Assembly (NCBI GenBank): GCA_003049465.1
Contig: PYSS01000065.1
Coordinates: 157,538 to 221,537 of the forward strand
DNA length: 64,000 nt
From: Magnaporthiopsis rhizophila
Lineage: Eukaryota > Ascomycota > Sordariomycetes > Magnaporthales > Magnaporthaceae
Direction of reading: 5' to 3'
Shown here in pieces: positions 57,931 to 64,000 of the stretch; positions within the stretch are counted from its first letter, which is position 1; the number at the start of each line of letters is the position of its first letter. The position numbers were made by a program, and so were the translations under genes. The notes beneath the pieces are model-generated. The model saw only the letters and a program-made list of their open reading frames with translations, did no database searches and was not told the DNA's origin.

Positions 57931-58726
57931 GGGAAAAGCTGCTGCGTCTTCGACCGGGCCGGCCGGCTTGGCCGCATATTTGTTTGTTGCTGAGAGCGTC
58001 AAGTGACATTACGTGTCGGTTACTGGTCGCTGTTAAAAAAAACAAAAAAAAAACCTCCGGCTGTTTTATTCCAGTCCACACTGATCCAAAGCTGCCTGCC
58101 ACGGACGCCCTGAATGATGGCTGTATGTCCTCCTGCGCATCTAATGCATGGGTTGTTGTGAAATAAACGTCTCAGAGGGCTCCTGTCCCAGTGCCCACCT
58201 CGTTACGGCCACCTAACCCCATCTTTGCAGTATGCTCTTGCGAAACTTTTATGTGAGCAACACTCTTGTTTTCGCTCCGAGTCTTTGTTCGGGTAGCATC
58301 CCCATAAGATGTTCACATTCATCCTGGCCAGCCCCTAGCAACATTTGCTGCGGCTGCTTCAGCCTCGAGCAGTGTGAAGCCGCCTCCGCCGTTCGGCGGT
58401 CGGTGTTAAAACGGAGGAAAACTTGGGACTAGCCGCCGTCGACGGCACGGTTAGTCAAAGGGGACGAGGAATGCTGACTTGTACTAAAACGGAATAGAGC
58501 GGCGCGGAAGCCTTATACCCTCTTTTTCTCACGTTCTGGGTCTTCATTCCATTCCCTCCATGACTGCCTTGTTATCCTTTTATTTTTCGGTATCTCTTTT
58601 TCTATATTTCCCCTTTTTACACCTCCTTGCTCTTTTATTCTAAAACCTTTTCTCATTCCTGGCCTTTTCCTTACCTCACTGTTGCCAGTGCTTGGTATCT
58701 ATTTAAGCCCCTTCTTGCTGTCGGTT
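57931..58726. other. Intergenic region upstream of the HEAT-repeat gene
   Basis: 796 bases with no supported gene. The part at 58500-58690 is T/C-rich, as is common in leaders and promoters. Confidence 0.5.
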
Positions 58727-61070
58727 ATGAACGCCCGAACCACCAAACCACCTACCAGCCGCACCAGCCAAACCACCCAGGCCACGCACACACACCGTAT
58801 CCCGTCTGCCCTCGTCACCACACCACCCCGAAGACGGCCGGCCAATTGCCGCTTGGCTAGCATGGAATCCCGTACCGCCCCAGACAGACTCGCACCTTTC
58901 ATGGACCCAAAGGCATATTCAATTCGGGAAGCCATCGTTGCGTGCCTCTCCATTTTCGACGAGGCCACGGCGGCGGTAGCGGCGCCTAACTCCATCTTTG
59001 ACGGCCAAGAAATGCGGGCATACTACAGGCGGTATCACCCAGAAGTACAAGACCTCTTGGAACAGGCCAAGGTCAAACGAGAATGGGGGTCCTACGGGCG
59101 GTATTACCCAGAACTACAAGAACTCTTCGAACAGTTCAAGCTCTGGGTAGATTCTCTTGGCGGCGCCGAAAAGGCGAGTTTTCGCCTCATGTCGCAATTT
59201 GTGTCGCACGCGATCCTGATGGATATGGTGAAGGTCTTTCTCCGGAAGATCATGCACCAACTGACCTATTACATCACAACGCCTGCGCGTAACAAGGGGG
59301 GTGTCTCCTACGGTCTTCGCGGCGTCAGCCGCTGTATCGAGAGCTTGGACTGGATTGTCAAGCTGATCCCCATCATCCAAATGCGACGTCGCAGGTCCGA
59401 CTGCATATTCGCCCCGGACAAACGCCGGGAGTTGAGACTGTACCTTGAGTGGCTGCTCGACCATGACAAGGTGGTGGAGTGTAGCCTGTCTGACATCCAG
59501 AAGCTCCTTAGCGGCACGAATCTCGCCAAGACCCTAGACGACCCATCGAACCTGCCGGAGACAATCCTACGGAGCCTTGTGCCATTGTTCAGAGATCTGG
59601 ACGCGGAGCTCGCGCTCCTTGCGTATAGGGCCGAAAACGCTCGTTTCGGGATCGGTTTCAAGGAGTTTGGTCTGCCCGAGGGACTTGGACGGTTGATTCT
59701 AAAACATGGTACGGACTTAACGATTATGTCGCTTGTGGGCAAAGTCCTTGCTAAACAGTCGCGCCTGCCAGAGCCGATTCTCCAGGAGCTGGTGCCATTC
59801 CTCAAATACCACGATCACCTGTTCAACACCTGGTGGTCGCCCCCGGGCGTGGAGGACATCTTCTTGAATCAGCCGCGGCTGCCAGAAACCATCCTCCATG
59901 ATATAGCGGCATTAATCCAAGTACCAGAACACAAGGCTGACCTCATCGCGCTCGAAATCGTGGGCGAGCAGTATGGCCACTTGCCCGAATCTCCAGAAGC
60001 GGCGGATATTCTCAAACAGCAACGATTCAAAGCCAGGCACGCCGCGCTCAGTATCCTGCGGAGGCGGTCGGACTACTCGCCGGGCTTGCCGGAAGCGGTT
60101 CTACAGAAGATACTGCCGCCGTTCGGAGATCCGGACGCGCACACTAGGAGGGATGCGGTTTCCAGTGTGGATTCACGGCCGTGCCTGGCAGAATCGATAG
60201 TGCGGGATATGGCGGCCTTGCTGAAGGACCCGAACGCCTCCGTTAGGGAAGCGGCGGTGCTTGCTCTTGATCGGCAGTCGCACCTACCAGATACGATCTT
60301 ACAGGATATGGTGGACTTGCTGCTGAAGGACGGGTACTTCTTCGTCAGGTCCGCAGCGGCCAATGCTCTCGGCCAGCGGCCGCACCTATCGGACGCGATT
60401 CTACAGCGTATGCCTGCCTTGCTGAAGGACCCGGCAACCTCTATCAAGGAAGCGGTGTTTCGTGCTTTTGATCGGCAGCCGCACCTACCAGATACGATTT
60501 TACATGATATTGGGGAGCTTTTAAAGGACCCCGACGCCTCCGTTAGGGCCGCGGCGGTGCGTGCTCTCGATCAGCAGCTGCGCCTGTCAGACACGATTCT
60601 ACAGGATGTCAGGGAGTTGTTAAAGGGCCGGGACCTTTATGATCAGCTCGCGGCGCTCCGTTTTTTTCAAAAGGCGGCCGGACCTGCCGGAGGCAATTTT
60701 ACAAGACATAGCGGCGTTATTAAAGGATCCGATTGCCCTGCGAAGGCGGGCCGCAGCCGTCGCTTTGGGTGGACAGGACGACCGCCCAGAAGCGATCGTC
60801 CAGACCCTAATGGCAACCGCGCTTGAAGGCCCGGAACATGGTAATATTAGGACCGCTGCAATCGATGCTCTCGGTCACCAGCGGCACCTGCCAGAGGCGA
60901 TGCTACAACATCTAGCAACGCTACAAAAGCTCAAGTGTTGGTGTCATTGCGGCCATCCGGCAGGGTGGTGTGTCAGCGACGCTGCGGCGAGGGCTTTACA
61001 AAAGCATGGGGCCCCCCAAAAGATCAGTTCACGGGGGCCGGGGCTGCGGTGGCTTGGATGGAGACGCTAA
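58727..61070 (+). CDS. HEAT-repeat protein with an apparent frameshift
   Basis: The first frame is open from ATG 58727 (alternative ATG 58862) to 60826, but the repeat sequence leaves it at a T7 run (60661-60667) and continues in the next frame to the TGA at 61070: PDLPEAILQDIAALLKDP, then HQRRHLPEAM-like units. Dropping one T restores about 780 residues. The N-terminal third is helical and contains a 23-residue tandem duplication (YYRRYHPEVQDLLEQA and YGRYYPELQELFEQF). From about residue 275 the chain is HEAT repeats of about 33 residues with consensus LPdtILqDi..LLKDPdasVR.AAvrALdrQ; the last four are the clearest. These match the C-terminal repeats of fungal NACHT-HEAT proteins, but no P-loop (GxxxxGKS) is seen, so an NTPase domain is absent. 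Function is unknown. A sequencing error or a real frameshift are both possible. Confidence 0.7.
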
Positions 61071-62968
<1,898 letters not shown>

Positions 62969-62977
62969 ACCCTCCCC

Positions 62978-63007
62978 TGTCCCTACCCTTACCCCTACCC
63001 CTACCCG
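62978..63007 (-). repeat. Telomere-like / G-quadruplex-capable segment
   Basis: The plus strand reads as repeated CCCTACCC, CCCTTACCCC and CCCCTACCC; the minus strand therefore has five G tracts of 3-4 spaced by TA or TAA. It resembles TTAGGG-like repeats but is not a perfect telomere repeat. Confidence 0.65.
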
Positions 63008-63305
63008 TCCTATCGGGACCATCGCCACGGCTCCACTGTCCGCCCACAGACGGATGGGAGGGGACAGAGGGGGGGAGGGGTAGAGGCCGGAAGAGAGGAG
63101 GGAGGAGAGAGGAGAGAGGGTGAGTCACCTGTCGCTTGACGCTGCCGCCGATTTTCCTTCTTGCTTGGACGTCCGCTGGCATCTTGCGAGAAGCTCCCCC
63201 ACCGAATGACATCAACGGTGCAGCTACCCGCTCTACACCGACACTTGCGGTATGATAAGGTGCATCCAGTGGGCATGCTTCATGCATGCCAGCTGGAGAC
63301 AGACG

Positions 63306-63307
63306 GG

Positions 63308-63338
<31 letters not shown>
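63306..63338 (+). repeat. (GGCA)8 tetranucleotide repeat
   Basis: Eight tandem GGCA units, followed at once by a second minisatellite. Confidence 0.95.
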
Positions 63339-63442
63339 ACGGCAGAGTGGCGGCAGAGAGGCGGCGGAGAGACGGTAGGGAGATGGTAGAGAGACGGCAG
63401 AGAGACGGTAGAGAGACGGCAGAGAGACGGCAGACAGACGGA
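63339..63442 (+). repeat. Degenerate AGAGACGGCAG minisatellite
   Basis: Repeated units of AGACGGCAGAG or AGACGGTAGAG type, about 8 to 10 in number with small length changes. Confidence 0.85.
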
Positions 63443-63550
63443 CGACAAACAGACAGACGGCTAAGGCGCCTGAACCAGCCAGCACAGGGTAGTCCGTCCA
63501 ATCCGTCAAATCTCCGTGTACGGGCACCAGTGGAGGAGGGGTGGAGGGAG

Positions 63551-63552
<2 letters not shown>

Positions 63553-63581
<29 letters not shown>

Positions 63582-63622
63582 GAGAGGGAGAGGGAGAGGA
63601 GAGGGAGCGGGAGAGGAGAGGG
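63553..63622 (+). repeat. (AGGGAG)n minisatellite, G-quadruplex-capable
   Basis: At least seven GGG tracts each separated by AGA or AGAG on the plus strand. Confidence 0.9.
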
Positions 63623-64000
63623 TCACACATTCGTCAACGGGTTCTTTTTTTCCCTCCCTGCGTCCGCCCGCCCGTCCGCCCGCTAGCTTGTACGAGCTTC
63701 TTGAGCTTGATCCGTGGGCCTCCTTTCCCTGCCAAGCTGGGAATCCTAGGCACCTACCTACTTGCCGCCTTTTTTTTTTTTTTCTTCACACCCCCTGTCC
63801 TGACGATAGGGTCACAGCGTCGTCGTCTAGGCGCGGCCCCGGCTCATCAAATCAAAAGTGGCGGCCTTCTCGTTTTCCCTGGCCCCAAGAAGAAGACGTG
63901 CCCCCATGGAGGAGAAACCAATTTTGCCCCAAAAATACCTACCTATCTATCTACCTACCTACCCCTGGAGCATCACGGGTGGGCCGGCTGGTTTTCGTTC

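Overview
The window is nuclear DNA of a filamentous ascomycete (Pezizomycotina, most likely a Sordariomycete). The evidence is GC-rich genes with short GT-AG introns that carry CTAAC-type branch sites, a CFEM GPI-anchored protein, a Zn2Cys6 regulator, an NpgA-type phosphopantetheinyl transferase, and a transposon relic with C-to-T decay of the RIP type. I do not name a species. Gene models were built by hand: exons were joined so that frame, splice signals and family alignment all agree.

Layout. 1-8.7 kb is gene-dense: the 3' end of a thaumatin-like gene, an ankyrin protein (-), RNA polymerase III subunit RPC11 (+), Mediator subunit MED31 (-), a mitochondrial Mgr3-like TPR protein (-) and an uncharacterised membrane protein (+). 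10.9-19.2 kb holds the phosphopantetheinyl transferase (+), a CFEM protein (-), a PPIL1-type cyclophilin (-) and signal peptide peptidase (+); the last two share a divergent promoter with several CCAAT boxes. 19.2-26.3 kb is gene-poor and holds one frameshifted relic. 26.3-28.2 kb encodes a Whi3/Scw1-type two-RRM protein (-). About 11.3 kb upstream of it (28.2-39.5 kb) has no gene I can support. 39.5-48.4 kb holds aspartate-semialdehyde dehydrogenase (-), a six-exon Zn2Cys6 factor (-) and the ribosome-biogenesis WD protein Ipi3 (-). 51.4-53.9 kb encodes a large low-complexity protein of unknown function (+).

54.9-64 kb has an accessory character: a complete-length Tc1/mariner element (27-bp terminal inverted repeats, TA target duplication) destroyed by RIP-like mutation; an atypical short-chain dehydrogenase; a HEAT-repeat gene with an apparent frameshift, whose repeats resemble those of fungal NACHT-HEAT (NLR-like) proteins but which has no visible NTPase domain; a perfect 502-bp (AC) microsatellite; and several G-rich minisatellites.

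Most of the recognised genes are unlinked housekeeping functions (transcription, RNA and ribosome processing, proteolysis, amino-acid synthesis). I see no biosynthetic gene cluster, CRISPR array, rRNA or convincing tRNA. The points most worth following up are the RIP-degraded transposon, the HEAT gene, the extreme AC tract and the very small first coding exons.
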